Shown piece after piece: positions 1 to 8,169 of a DNA stretch of 64,000 bases. Positions within the stretch are counted from its first letter, which is position 1. Each line of letters starts with the position of its first letter. The DNA lies in contig JAZRVO010000012.1 in the NCBI GenBank assembly GCA_045599185.1, positions 124,001-188,000 on the forward strand, read 5' to 3'. Below the pieces are notes generated by a model. The model was given only the letters and a program-made list of their open reading frames with translations, was not told where the DNA came from and made no database searches. This stretch comes from UBA1240 sp045599185 (lineage in GTDB: Bacteria; Spirochaetota; Spirochaetia; Treponematales; Treponemataceae). The position numbers were made by a program, and so were the translations under genes.

Positions 1-451
1 CATCCCTAAAGATGCCTGCACCGCTGTACCAGCGCGTATTGGGATTTTGATAGACGCAGATTACAAGAATTTCATTTGGCGCATTTGGTTTTACAAGTTC
101 CGTAATGTCCAGTTCAAAAGTGCTGTAACCGTATTTGCATTCACCTGCAAGCCGGCCGTTTACGTAAACCGCACTGTTCATGTAAACGCCTTCAAAGCGC
201 AGGGCAAGCCGGGCACAGCCTGCGGCCGGCGTAAAAATTTTTTTATAAAAACCAACTGAATTGGCGTAAAGGTTTTTTACGTGCTCAATCTGCCAGTCGT
301 GGGGCAGGGCAACGGGTTTATATTCAGCATTTTTAGAAATTTCAAAAAAATCCTGTGGTTTTAAAAGAACGGGGTTGCCGTTTTCTGTCATCTGTTTTTC
401 TTCAATTGAATATTCAAAAAAATGCCAGTCGTCGTTAAAAAGTGTAAGCAT
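1..451 (-). CDS. Glycoside hydrolase family 2 (beta-galactosidase-like), N-terminal part, cut by window start
   Basis: Reading the minus strand from the ATG at 451 gives 150 uninterrupted codons that run off the left edge. The protein starts MLTLFNDDWHFFEYSIE and contains LPHDWQIEH, FEGVYMNSAVYVNG, GYSTFELDIT and NTRWYSGAGIFRD, which together are the classic N-terminal sugar-binding (jelly-roll) domain of GH2 enzymes such as beta-galactosidase and beta-glucuronidase. No signal peptide is seen, so a cytoplasmic enzyme is likely. The catalytic TIM barrel lies outside the window, so the substrate cannot be told. There is no Shine-Dalgarno sequence; a good promoter ends six bases before the ATG, suggesting a leaderless mRNA. 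It is divergent from the sugar ABC operon at 830, with which it may work. Confidence 0.9.
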   Translation of the reverse strand, partial: MLTLFNDDWHFFEYSIEEKQMTENGNPVLLKPQDFFEISKNAEYKPVALPHDWQIEHVKNLYANSVGFYKKIFTPAAGCARLALRFEGVYMNSAVYVNGRLAGECKYGYSTFELDITELVKPNAPNEILVICVYQNPNTRWYSGAGIFRD

Positions 452-457
452 GTTTTT

Positions 458-486
458 AATATAAGGTTGTTTTCCGGCACATACAA
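458..486 (-). promoter_or_regulatory. Promoter of GH2 gene, leaderless type
   Basis: On the minus strand TTGTAT (481-486), a 17-base spacer and TATATT (458-463) are followed by six bases and then the ATG at 451. Transcription should therefore begin at or next to the start codon. Confidence 0.65.
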
Positions 487-773
487 GGTACAAAAATTTG
501 AAAGTTTTTGAATAAATAAAAGAAAGGTTTACGCAAAGCTGTATCCTTCAAATTTTTGCCGCAAACTTTTCTTTCGGCAAAAAAGGTAAAGATTTTTTCA
601 AAAATTATGGATTTATATCAATTTTTATTCATACTAAAAATATTCAGTTTTTTAGCTAAACTTTGCGTTATAAACTTAAAATTCAGGCAAAATGCAAAAA
701 CAAACTGCATGTAAATAGAAAAAATCGGTAAAAAACATTAAATTTTCTATATTTTTTACATTGAAAACAAAAC

Positions 774-815
774 TTGACGGCACGAAATTCTGATTTTACA
801 ATTGATATATATCAA
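774..815 (+). promoter_or_regulatory. Promoter and palindromic operator of sugar ABC operon
   Basis: TTGACG (774-779), a 17-base spacer and TACAAT (797-802) form a near-consensus promoter. A perfect 14-base palindrome, TTGATATATATCAA (802-815), begins on the last base of the -10 box and covers the expected transcription start, the position of a repressor operator. A GGAG ribosome site follows at 821-824. The rest of the 452-829 gap is very AT-rich and I see nothing else in it. Confidence 0.6.
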
Positions 816-829
816 AAGAAGGAGAATAC

Positions 830-2095
830 ATGAAAAAACTAATCAGAGCAGCACTTTTTGTGCTGGGTGCTTCTTGTCTTTTTATGACAGGATGTAACAA
901 AAGCAGCAAGCCGTCAGAAAAAGTTATTTCTTTCTGGCATCTTGACACAACAGAGGAACAGCAGGCTGCATGGAGACAGATTGCTGACAATTTCGAAGCA
1001 AAACACCCTGGTGTTAAAGTAGAAATTACTGTTCTTGAAAACGAAGCCTACAAACAGAAAGTAGCAACTGTCATTCAGTCTGGCAACCCGCCTGACATTT
1101 TCCGCAGCTGGGGTGGCGGTGTAATGATCGATCAGGCTCAGGCCGGAATGCTTAAAAACCTTAACGGCAAGCTTGATTCTGGTGAAATTGCAAAAATCGG
1201 TAAAGGTGCTATGGGCGTATACGCTTACGACGGCGTTCAGTATGGTGCACCATATTCACTTGGTACCGTAGGTATCTGGTACAACAAAGTTATTTTTGAA
1301 GAATGCGGTCTTACACCGGCCGATTTTGATACATGGACTAAATTCAAGAAAAGCTGCGACGTAATCAAAGCTCACGGATATGCTCCAATTGCTCTTGGCG
1401 GTGCAGACAAATGGCCGGGTCACTACTGGTGGACATACCTTGCACAGCGCCTTGGCGGTGAAGAAGATTTCCTTGCTGCTTACAACGGAACAGGTGCTTT
1501 CAACAAGGGTTCATTCCTTAAAGCAATGGAAATGCTTAAAGAATTTGCTGATACAGAACCATTCCAGCAGGGTTTCCAGGCCAACACAATGGTTGAAGAA
1601 TGTGCACTTGTTGCAGACAGAAAAGCTGCCATGAATCTTATGGGTCAGTGGGCACCTTCAACAGGTAGAGACAACTCTGCCGACAGAAAAGGCGATCCAT
1701 ACGGCTACATGCCATTCCCGGCAGTTGAAGGCGGAAAAGGTCTTCTTTCTGATACACAGGGCGGCGGTGACGGTTACATCATCGGTAAAAACGCTCCGGA
1801 TGAGGCAATTGATTTCCTGAAATCACTTTACGAACCTGAAAACTATTCAATTATGTGTTCAAAACTGAATGCATGTCCAGTTATTCCGGGTTACGAAGAC
1901 CTTATTGACGACAACATGAAAGTTGTTGCACAGGCTGTAAAAGATGCCGGCTACTACCAGCTTTACTACGACCAGTTCCTCCCAACAGCTGTTGGTGAAG
2001 ACATTAAAGATGCAACAGCAGGTTTGTACGCAGGTACCTTGACTCCTCAGCAGGCTGTAGACAAGATTCAGGCTTCTTGGGAAGCAAACAAATAA
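830..2095 (+). CDS. ABC sugar transporter, extracellular solute-binding lipoprotein (family 1)
   Basis: The 421-residue product starts with a lipoprotein signal (MKKLIRAALFVLGAS, lipobox FMTGC at about residues 18-22), so it is anchored to a membrane facing the periplasm. The mature part has the family-1 solute-binding pattern: VISFWHLDTTEEQQAAW, PDIFRSWGGG, GTVGIWYNKVIFEECGL and a WPGHYW segment rich in the aromatic residues that stack on sugars. Two permease genes follow, so this is the receptor of a carbohydrate importer. A strong terminator between it and the permeases would make the binding protein more abundant than the channel. No ATPase gene is in this operon; a shared MalK-type ATPase elsewhere is presumed. 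The neighbouring GH2 gene hints at an oligosaccharide, but the substrate cannot be read. Confidence 0.93.
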   Translation: MKKLIRAALFVLGASCLFMTGCNKSSKPSEKVISFWHLDTTEEQQAAWRQIADNFEAKHPGVKVEITVLENEAYKQKVATVIQSGNPPDIFRSWGGGVMIDQAQAGMLKNLNGKLDSGEIAKIGKGAMGVYAYDGVQYGAPYSLGTVGIWYNKVIFEECGLTPADFDTWTKFKKSCDVIKAHGYAPIALGGADKWPGHYWWTYLAQRLGGEEDFLAAYNGTGAFNKGSFLKAMEMLKEFADTEPFQQGFQANTMVEECALVADRKAAMNLMGQWAPSTGRDNSADRKGDPYGYMPFPAVEGGKGLLSDTQGGGDGYIIGKNAPDEAIDFLKSLYEPENYSIMCSKLNACPVIPGYEDLIDDNMKVVAQAVKDAGYYQLYYDQFLPTAVGEDIKDATAGLYAGTLTPQQAVDKIQASWEANK

Positions 2096-2121
2096 TTAGA
2101 AAAATCTTCTAATCTTTAGGG

Positions 2122-2156
2122 CCGGAACAGCTCAAGATCTGTTCCGGTTTTTTTTT
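2122..2156 (+). terminator. Intrinsic terminator between binding-protein and permease genes
   Basis: CCGGAACAG (2122-2130) and CTGTTCCGG (2139-2147) form a perfect nine-pair stem with an eight-base loop, followed by nine T. It lies inside an operon, so it probably acts as a partial terminator. Confidence 0.9.
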
Positions 2157-2182
2157 GAATGGTAAAAAAACAGAAGGGTTTT

Positions 2183-3094
2183 ATGCTAGTAAATAAAAAA
2201 CGTAATTTATTGATTGCTATGGCTTTCCTTATCGTTCCGTTAATTCTTTTTACATTCTTTGTAGTTTTTCCAGTGTTTAAGGCTGCATTTTATGGTCTGT
2301 TTAAATGGAACGGTATGGGCGCCCTTACCGGCCCGCACGCCGGTCCTAAAACAAAATTTGTCGGCATACAGAATTTTCAGCAGATTCTTACCGATCCGAT
2401 TTTCTGGAAAGCTTTCGGACATAACGTAAAAATCATCATTTTTTCGCTTGTAATTGAACTTCCGGTTGCTTTGATTCTTGCTTTAATCATTTCTTCAAAA
2501 TCAAGGGTAAATGTTGCATTAAGAACTTTGTTCTTCATTCCCTATGTTGTTTCTGAAGTTATTGCAGGTACCGTATGGACGTTTATTTACAGTCCGCAGT
2601 ACGGTATTTCTACTTCATTCCTTGCAAACTTTTTCCCGGCCGGAACAGATTTTGCGTTCCTTGGACGCCCGGAAACGGTATTTCCAGCCATTTTTGTCGT
2701 AATCATCTGGAAATATTTCGGTCTGTATATGATTCTGTACATTGCAGGTTTGCAGGGCATTTCTGACGACATACGCGAAGCGGCTGCAATTGACGGTGCT
2801 TCACCGCTTCAGCTGAACGTGCGCATCATCATTCCTCTGCTTGCGCCAACAATTGTAGTAACCTTGTTTTTCTGCATTGTCGGTTCGCTGCAAACCTTTG
2901 ATGTTATATGGGCAATGGGCAAGGGCGACCCTGTAAACGCAGCCGAAACCATGGTTACATACCTTTACAAGTTCGGGTTCCGCCGCCAGCAGATGGGATA
3001 CGGAAGTGCAACTGCCATCGTTATTTTTGTCATTTGCGTTGCATTTAATGCTGTTTACCAGCGGCTGACAAGCCAGGAACAGGGAGGCAAATGA
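2183..3094 (+). CDS. ABC sugar transporter permease (MalF/UgpA type)
   Basis: The product (303 residues from 2183) is an inner-membrane permease with about six membrane segments, beginning NLLIAMAFLIVPLILFTFFV. It carries the EAA cytoplasmic loop that docks to the ATPase (DDIREAAAIDGASPLQ, followed by IIIPLLAPT). I chose the ATG at 2183 because AGAAGGG (2172-2178) sits just upstream. An in-frame ATG at 2159 falls directly on the end of the terminator and has no ribosome site. It pairs with the permease at 3096, one base after its own stop. Confidence 0.92.
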   Translation: MLVNKKRNLLIAMAFLIVPLILFTFFVVFPVFKAAFYGLFKWNGMGALTGPHAGPKTKFVGIQNFQQILTDPIFWKAFGHNVKIIIFSLVIELPVALILALIISSKSRVNVALRTLFFIPYVVSEVIAGTVWTFIYSPQYGISTSFLANFFPAGTDFAFLGRPETVFPAIFVVIIWKYFGLYMILYIAGLQGISDDIREAAAIDGASPLQLNVRIIIPLLAPTIVVTLFFCIVGSLQTFDVIWAMGKGDPVNAAETMVTYLYKFGFRRQQMGYGSATAIVIFVICVAFNAVYQRLTSQEQGGK

Positions 3095-3095
3095 A

Positions 3096-3938
3096 ATGAA
3101 TAAGACAAATACAAACGTTTTTTACAAAATATTTAAAATTGCCTTTCTGGTCGTAATGGTTATTTATACGATTTTTCCGCTTTACGTAATGGTTCTGGGC
3201 AGTTTTAAGTCGCTTGGAGACCTGCGCCACAACCTGTTCGGGTTTCCGCACCCGGTTCAGTGGGCTAACTACGGAAAAATCCTAAACCCGGTAACATCAC
3301 CCTTCCTCAGAAACCTTATGAACTCAATAATCATTATGGCTGGAACGGTTGTTGTTGACGTTGTTTTGTGCTGCCTTACGGGCTTTGCATTTGCAAGAAT
3401 CGATTTTCCGGGAAGAAAGCTGCTTTACAACTATTTCCTTCTCGGTCTTCTGTTTCCGCTGGCTGTAGCAATTCTTCCAATGTATCTTCAGATGCGCGAC
3501 GTTCATCTTATTGACAAATACATGGGCGTTATTTTGCCGCAGGCTGCCTTTAACCTGGCGTTCCATACAATGCTTACCAAAAGTTTCTTCCAGCAGATTC
3601 CTATGGATCTTGAAGAAGCGGCAACAATTGACGGCTGCGGCAAACTGGGCTTTCTGGTAAGAATGGTCATTCCGCTTTCCAAGCCGATTATTACGACAAT
3701 TGCCGTTCTTACGCTTGTAGGAAGCTGGAACCAGTTCCTTCTTCCGCTGCTGGTTATGAACAACGATACCAAATACACCCTTCCTTTGGGCGTAATGCAG
3801 TTTCAGGGTCAGTATTCTACGGACTGGTCAAGCATTCTTTCTTACTTAACCCTGTCACTTATTCCTGCAATCATTTTCTACGCACTTTCGCAAAAACAGA
3901 TTGTTGCAGGCCTTACAAGCGGCGCAGTAAAAGAATAA
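3096..3938 (+). CDS. ABC sugar transporter permease (MalG/UgpE type)
   Basis: This 280-residue permease has the MalG-type N-terminus (IAFLVVMVIYTIFPLYVMVLGSFK), six predicted membrane helices and the EAA loop EEAATIDGCGKLGF preceding MVIPLSKP. It starts one base after the upstream permease stop, with GGGAGG as ribosome site, so the two are translationally coupled and form a heterodimeric channel. The C-terminus (QKQIVAGLTSGAVKE) is the typical end of this family. A good terminator follows. Confidence 0.93.
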   Translation: MNKTNTNVFYKIFKIAFLVVMVIYTIFPLYVMVLGSFKSLGDLRHNLFGFPHPVQWANYGKILNPVTSPFLRNLMNSIIIMAGTVVVDVVLCCLTGFAFARIDFPGRKLLYNYFLLGLLFPLAVAILPMYLQMRDVHLIDKYMGVILPQAAFNLAFHTMLTKSFFQQIPMDLEEAATIDGCGKLGFLVRMVIPLSKPIITTIAVLTLVGSWNQFLLPLLVMNNDTKYTLPLGVMQFQGQYSTDWSSILSYLTLSLIPAIIFYALSQKQIVAGLTSGAVKE

Positions 3939-3961
3939 TTCTTTACGGCGTTTGCTGAAAC

Positions 3962-3998
3962 AAAAAGCACTTTTTCCCCACGGAAGAAGTGCTTTTTT
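3962..3998 (+). terminator. Terminator of sugar ABC operon
   Basis: AAAAAGCACTT pairs with AAGTGCTTTTTT around a short GGAA/TTCC-containing loop, with a run of six T at the end. Confidence 0.8.
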
Positions 3999-4057
3999 GC
4001 TTTAAAAGTACTTCTTTTTGCCATTTTTGTAAGGCTATTCAAGAAGTGCGCGCTTTA

Positions 4058-4073
4058 TGCTATAATTTCCATT
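4058..4073 (+). promoter_or_regulatory. Extended -10 promoter of metA, leaderless type
   Basis: TGC plus TATAAT (4061-4066) is an extended -10 element; the only -35 candidate is a weak TTCAAG (4038-4043). Seven bases separate the -10 box from the ATG at 4074, and no ribosome site exists. Confidence 0.6.
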
Positions 4074-4988
4074 ATGCCAATAAAAATTCAGTCAGATTTA
4101 CCAGCCCGTACGGTTTTAGAAAGTGAAAATATATTTGTAATGACAGAACAGCGTGCAGTTATGCAGGACATTCGTCCGCTTAAAATTGCCATTGTTAACC
4201 TTATGCCTACAAAAATTGCCACCGAAACCCAGCTTCTGCGCCTGCTGGCAAACAGCCCCTTGCAGGTAGAAATTTCTTTAGTGCACATGGAAAGCCATGT
4301 AAGCAAAAATACCGGCGCAGAACATCTGGAACGCTTTTACATTACGCCCAAGGAAGTTTTTAACCAGAAATTTGACGGAATGATTATTACCGGCGCGCCG
4401 GTGGAACAGATGGCTTTTGAAAATGTTGATTACTGGAAAGAATTAACTTCAATTATGGATTATGCATCCCAGAACGTATTCAGCACCCTTTACATTTGCT
4501 GGGGCGCGCAGGCCGGGCTGTACTATCATTACGGCATTCAGAAACACAGCCTTGAAAAGAAAATGTTCGGGGTTTTTCAGCACAAAAAGAACAGACCTAA
4601 CGACCCGCTTCTGCGCGGCTTTGACGACCGTTTTCCGGCACCACAGTCGCGGCACACGGAAATATTGAAAAGCGACATTGAAAAATGTGAAAAACTGGAA
4701 ATTCTTGCAGAATCAGAACATTCCGGCGTTCTGCTGGTAAAGTCAAAAGACAACCGGCGCATTTTCATAACCGGTCATCTGGAATACGACACGGAAACAC
4801 TTGCCAGCGAATATTTCAGAGACCTTGCCCAGAACAAGCCCATTGAACTGCCCGTAAACTATTTCCCCGGCGACAACCCGGAAAACAAACCGGTTTCTAC
4901 ATGGCGCAGTCATGCCCATTTGTTTTATTCAAACTGGCTTAACTATTACGTTTACCAGGAAACCCCATTTGAACTGGAAAAAATTTGA
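4074..4988 (+). CDS. metA: Homoserine O-acyltransferase (MetA family, probably acetyl-CoA specific)
   Basis: The enzyme activates homoserine for methionine synthesis by acylating its hydroxyl group. The 304 residues match the MetA family end to end: NLMPTKIATETQ, the nucleophile Cys142 in ICWGAQAGLYYHYG, and the catalytic His235/Glu237 in FITGHLEYD. Residue 111 is Glu (TGAPVEQM). In characterised MetA proteins Glu at this position goes with acetyl-CoA use and Gly with succinyl-CoA, so an O-acetyltransferase is predicted. The next pathway step (metY or metB) is not in the window. Its stop overlaps the start of the EAL gene (TGATG), so the two are probably co-transcribed. The ATG follows a -10 box by seven bases, suggesting leaderless translation. 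Confidence 0.95.
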   Translation: MPIKIQSDLPARTVLESENIFVMTEQRAVMQDIRPLKIAIVNLMPTKIATETQLLRLLANSPLQVEISLVHMESHVSKNTGAEHLERFYITPKEVFNQKFDGMIITGAPVEQMAFENVDYWKELTSIMDYASQNVFSTLYICWGAQAGLYYHYGIQKHSLEKKMFGVFQHKKNRPNDPLLRGFDDRFPAPQSRHTEILKSDIEKCEKLEILAESEHSGVLLVKSKDNRRIFITGHLEYDTETLASEYFRDLAQNKPIELPVNYFPGDNPENKPVSTWRSHAHLFYSNWLNYYVYQETPFELEKI

Positions 4989-7411
4989 TGAACAGACAAG
5001 AAAAAAAGCCAAATCACACCAAAAACCTAATAAACGGCTACACAATTTCTGCTTTTTTATGCTTCAGTTTTTTCATGCTGCTCATTATCTGCTCCTTCTG
5101 GATTTCCTATCACCGGGTAGCAGGCGATTTGAAAAACAACATGCAGCGCATTAACGGCATTTACATTGACGAAATTGAAAGTGCCATGCAGGACGCGCAG
5201 AACCAGCTGGAACTTTTGGTTTCAAGCGATTTGATTCTGAATTTTCTTGAAAACCCGGAAGCAAAGGAAGATGAAAGCATCCGTACAATCGTAAAATGGC
5301 AGAGCGACGCGGTGTGCAGGTCTTTCAGCGTGGTTGATGACATTGCCTATTTTAACCAAGACGGTTTGATGCTGAGCTATAAACCGAATGAAAACATTAC
5401 CCAGTGGCAGATTACCCGAATCCTTAACTGGATGCAGTACAACGGAATGCCGGAAGACAATTCGCTTTTTATTACCATACCGGAAAATTTGCAGTTTACG
5501 CCTTATTTTATAGAAACCGTTTATAAAGACGGAGAAAGCATCGGGTTTTTGAGCGCAAAGCTTTCTAAAAGTTATTTTTACAATTTTTTAGGCCGCACTT
5601 CTTTTGGAGAAGGCACCAGTTTTTACGTATGCGACAAAAACCTTAACCTTATCTGCGGTTCCCTTTCCCAGCAGCAGTGGCGGAGCCTTCTGCGGGAAAA
5701 CCACTTTTACGCAAACGAACTTTTGCCGCAGAAAGGCGAGACAGTTTCCTTTCATTCGGTAAAATCGCCAAAGGGAAAAAGTCGCATGGCAGTCTGTTCT
5801 TTGGGCAAGCAGTTCGGCGTTGTCTTAATTTCTACGGTTAACAGAAACGTTCTTCTCGGCCAGACTTTTTCTTCATTCTGGCCGCTTTTTCTTGCAACGC
5901 TTTTAATGTTTCTGGTTGCAGTATTTGTAAACGTGCTTATTTACCGCCGCCTTGATTCGCCGCTGGAAAAAATGGTTAACCGCTGCATGGACATTCAGAT
6001 TGGGCAGAACGATATTCTGTTTGAACACTGCGGCGACAGAAGCCTTAACGTTCTTGCCGACACTTTGAACGAAACAATGCGCTCAATAAGCGCGTATCAG
6101 GCAAACCTTGAAGCGATGGCTTTTACCGATACGCTGCTTGGAATTGGAAACCGAAGTGCCTGCATAAAGGACATTGAACATTTTATAGAAACCGAAAAAA
6201 AAGATTTTTCAATTTTTATGATTGACGTTGTGGATTTTGAACATTTCAACGAGCTTTTTTCGGTAAAAACCGGCGACATGCTTTTGCGAAAAACCGCCGC
6301 CATGCTGGATACGGTTTCCCAGTCCAACGTTTACCGCTACAACGGCGACACTTTTGTAATTGTCATTCTTGAAGCCGACGGCGCAAAATGTGCCAACGTT
6401 TTGAAAGACATAAAGGAATTTTTCAACAGCCCGGTAGACATTCCCGTTGGACGCTATTCAATAAGCATGAATGCTGCCCGTGCCGACTACCCTGACCACG
6501 GCGTAACGGCCACGGAACTTTTGCGCAAGTGCAAGACCGCGCTTAAATACTGCAAAAGCCTTGCTGAACGGAATTTGTGCATTACCTACAACACGATTAT
6601 TGCCAGCGCAATAAGCCGGCGCAACCTGATAAAAGACATAATCATTAAAGCCGTAAACGAAAAAAGCAATATTGAAGTTTTGTACCAGCCCATTTATTCG
6701 GTACAGGAAGGGCACTTTACCCGGCTTGAAGCACTTTTGCGCATTAAGAACACGCAGTTTACAATTTCGCCGGCAGAAGCCATTGCCGTTGCAGAAGAAA
6801 ACGGCCTGATGAACGATTTGGGCGAAGTCATCATTTCAAATGTCTGTTCAATTGCCAAAAAACTTCAGGATAGGGGCTGCGGAATTAACCAGGTTTCAAT
6901 TAACCTTTCGCTTGTGCAGCTTTTGCAGCACGGCTTTTTTGAACGCCTTAAGTTCATACTTATGGAAAGTCAGGTGCCGCTTTCGTTTTTTCAGTTTGAA
7001 ATTACGGAAAATGTTCTTATTACGTCTTTCGATTCGGTTTATGAAAAGGTTAACCAGCTGAAAACCATTGGCGTGCGTTTTGCCCTTGACGATTTTGGCG
7101 CGGTTAACAGCGGCATCAGTTATCTTGCAAACCTGCCGGTAGACACGCTTAAACTGGACAGAAGCATTGTTCTTAAACTTGGCGAATCGGAACGCCACGA
7201 CGAAATTGTAAAGTCTATCATTACGGCGTGCCGCAATTTTGGCATTGACATTGTTGCCGAAGGCGTTGAAAGCCCTGACGTGCTGGTAAAAACCCTTGGG
7301 CTTGGCGTTGATTATGTGCAGGGCTTCTTTTACGCAAACCCTATGCCAAGTTCACGCCTGTTCAACTTTCTGGAAGAATCGAAGGCACTTGCCGGTGTGG
7401 CAATAAAATAG
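4988..7411 (+). CDS. Membrane sensor with degenerate GGDEF and intact EAL domain (c-di-GMP phosphodiesterase)
   Basis: The 807-residue protein has a membrane helix at about 20-42, a periplasmic sensor region, a second helix near 295-320 (FLATLLMFLVAVFVNVLIY) and a HAMP-like linker. The GGDEF domain follows with its signature changed to RYNGDTF (about residue 450), so cyclase activity is unlikely. The C-terminal EAL domain (about 555-795) keeps LEALLR, the ITENVL glutamate, LDDFGAVNSG, TLKLDRS, AEGVES and QGFFYANPMP, so it should hydrolyse cyclic di-GMP. Signalling through this molecule typically tunes motility and surface behaviour. I chose ATG 4988, which overlaps the metA stop; a TTG one codon earlier is also in frame. 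A bidirectional terminator follows. Confidence 0.9.
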   Translation: MNRQEKKPNHTKNLINGYTISAFLCFSFFMLLIICSFWISYHRVAGDLKNNMQRINGIYIDEIESAMQDAQNQLELLVSSDLILNFLENPEAKEDESIRTIVKWQSDAVCRSFSVVDDIAYFNQDGLMLSYKPNENITQWQITRILNWMQYNGMPEDNSLFITIPENLQFTPYFIETVYKDGESIGFLSAKLSKSYFYNFLGRTSFGEGTSFYVCDKNLNLICGSLSQQQWRSLLRENHFYANELLPQKGETVSFHSVKSPKGKSRMAVCSLGKQFGVVLISTVNRNVLLGQTFSSFWPLFLATLLMFLVAVFVNVLIYRRLDSPLEKMVNRCMDIQIGQNDILFEHCGDRSLNVLADTLNETMRSISAYQANLEAMAFTDTLLGIGNRSACIKDIEHFIETEKKDFSIFMIDVVDFEHFNELFSVKTGDMLLRKTAAMLDTVSQSNVYRYNGDTFVIVILEADGAKCANVLKDIKEFFNSPVDIPVGRYSISMNAARADYPDHGVTATELLRKCKTALKYCKSLAERNLCITYNTIIASAISRRNLIKDIIIKAVNEKSNIEVLYQPIYSVQEGHFTRLEALLRIKNTQFTISPAEAIAVAEENGLMNDLGEVIISNVCSIAKKLQDRGCGINQVSINLSLVQLLQHGFFERLKFILMESQVPLSFFQFEITENVLITSFDSVYEKVNQLKTIGVRFALDDFGAVNSGISYLANLPVDTLKLDRSIVLKLGESERHDEIVKSIITACRNFGIDIVAEGVESPDVLVKTLGLGVDYVQGFFYANPMPSSRLFNFLEESKALAGVAIK

Positions 7412-7485
7412 GCCGAATGCTGATTTTGCATGGAATGATAAAGGCAGAAGGCTGAAAACCAAAGCTTTAATTAAACAAAAAAAAC

Positions 7486-7514
7486 AAAAAGCCCCGAAAA
7501 AATCGGGGCTTTTT
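7486..7514. terminator. Bidirectional terminator between EAL gene and cheX
   Basis: AAAAAGCCCCGA and TCGGGGCTTTTT form a seven-pair GC-rich stem flanked by A and T runs, so it can end both converging transcripts. Confidence 0.9.
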
Positions 7515-7518
7515 GTTT

Positions 7519-7977
7519 CTATTTAAAGCAGATATCTACTTCGTAAGGGCCGTATTTGGTTGTAAACGGAATTGCGATAACCGGATAATTGCGCGGCCAC
7601 GAAATTAAGTGATTGCGGCCGGAAATTGTTACAGGCGGAGAAACCGTTAAGTTTGAAGTTATGTTAGAAACCGCATTGCCGGAAACAATGTTCGTAAACT
7701 CGCTTACCAGCTGACGTGCCATTTCTTCCTGTTCTTCGCCTTTCAAGCCGCCCATTCCGGAAAGTTCCAGCATTTTATACGCCAGATTTTTGTGCAGGCG
7801 GAAAGCAACAATGCCGCTGTAATCGCCTGTCACGCCCAAAAGTCCTGAAATTTCCCAAGGGTGCCCCTGATCAACGGGCAAAAGGTAAGGCTCTTTGTTG
7901 GTAGAACCAATGCCAAACATGGTTTCAAACACCGAAAGTCCGGCATCCAGAAAAGGGTTCATTATTTTTACATCCAT
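7519..7977 (-). CDS. cheX: CheX-type chemotaxis phosphatase
   Basis: The 152-residue protein starts MDVKIMNPFLDAGLSVFETMFG and contains the CheC/CheX signature EFTNIVSGNAVSNI, in which the Glu and Asn are the residues that dephosphorylate CheY-P. CheX is the usual CheY-P phosphatase of spirochaetes, which lack CheZ, and it resets the flagellar motor signal. A clear ribosome site (GGAG) precedes the ATG at 7977. It is a single gene here, not next to other che genes, but the window carries three chemoreceptors that feed the same pathway. It converges with the EAL gene across a shared terminator. Confidence 0.88.
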   Translation of the reverse strand: MDVKIMNPFLDAGLSVFETMFGIGSTNKEPYLLPVDQGHPWEISGLLGVTGDYSGIVAFRLHKNLAYKMLELSGMGGLKGEEQEEMARQLVSEFTNIVSGNAVSNITSNLTVSPPVTISGRNHLISWPRNYPVIAIPFTTKYGPYEVDICFK

Positions 7978-8169
7978 GTAAATCTCCTAAAAAGCCGTAT
8001 TGTTTATGTAAACCTTTAAGAACAATTAAAGGCATTTTGAAAATGCAAAGTTCCAAACCCTGTAATTTTAAGGTTTAAAAACCGTCAATATTTCTGAAAA
8101 ATTTTCAAAAACATCGAAATGCTCTTTCCTTTAAATTTTCGGCAAGTTTTCCACTTTTCCACAATGCGC

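Noticed and set aside
4988..7411. Active diguanylate cyclase
   Set aside because: The GGDEF signature reads NGDTF, lacking the second Gly and the acidic pair needed for catalysis.
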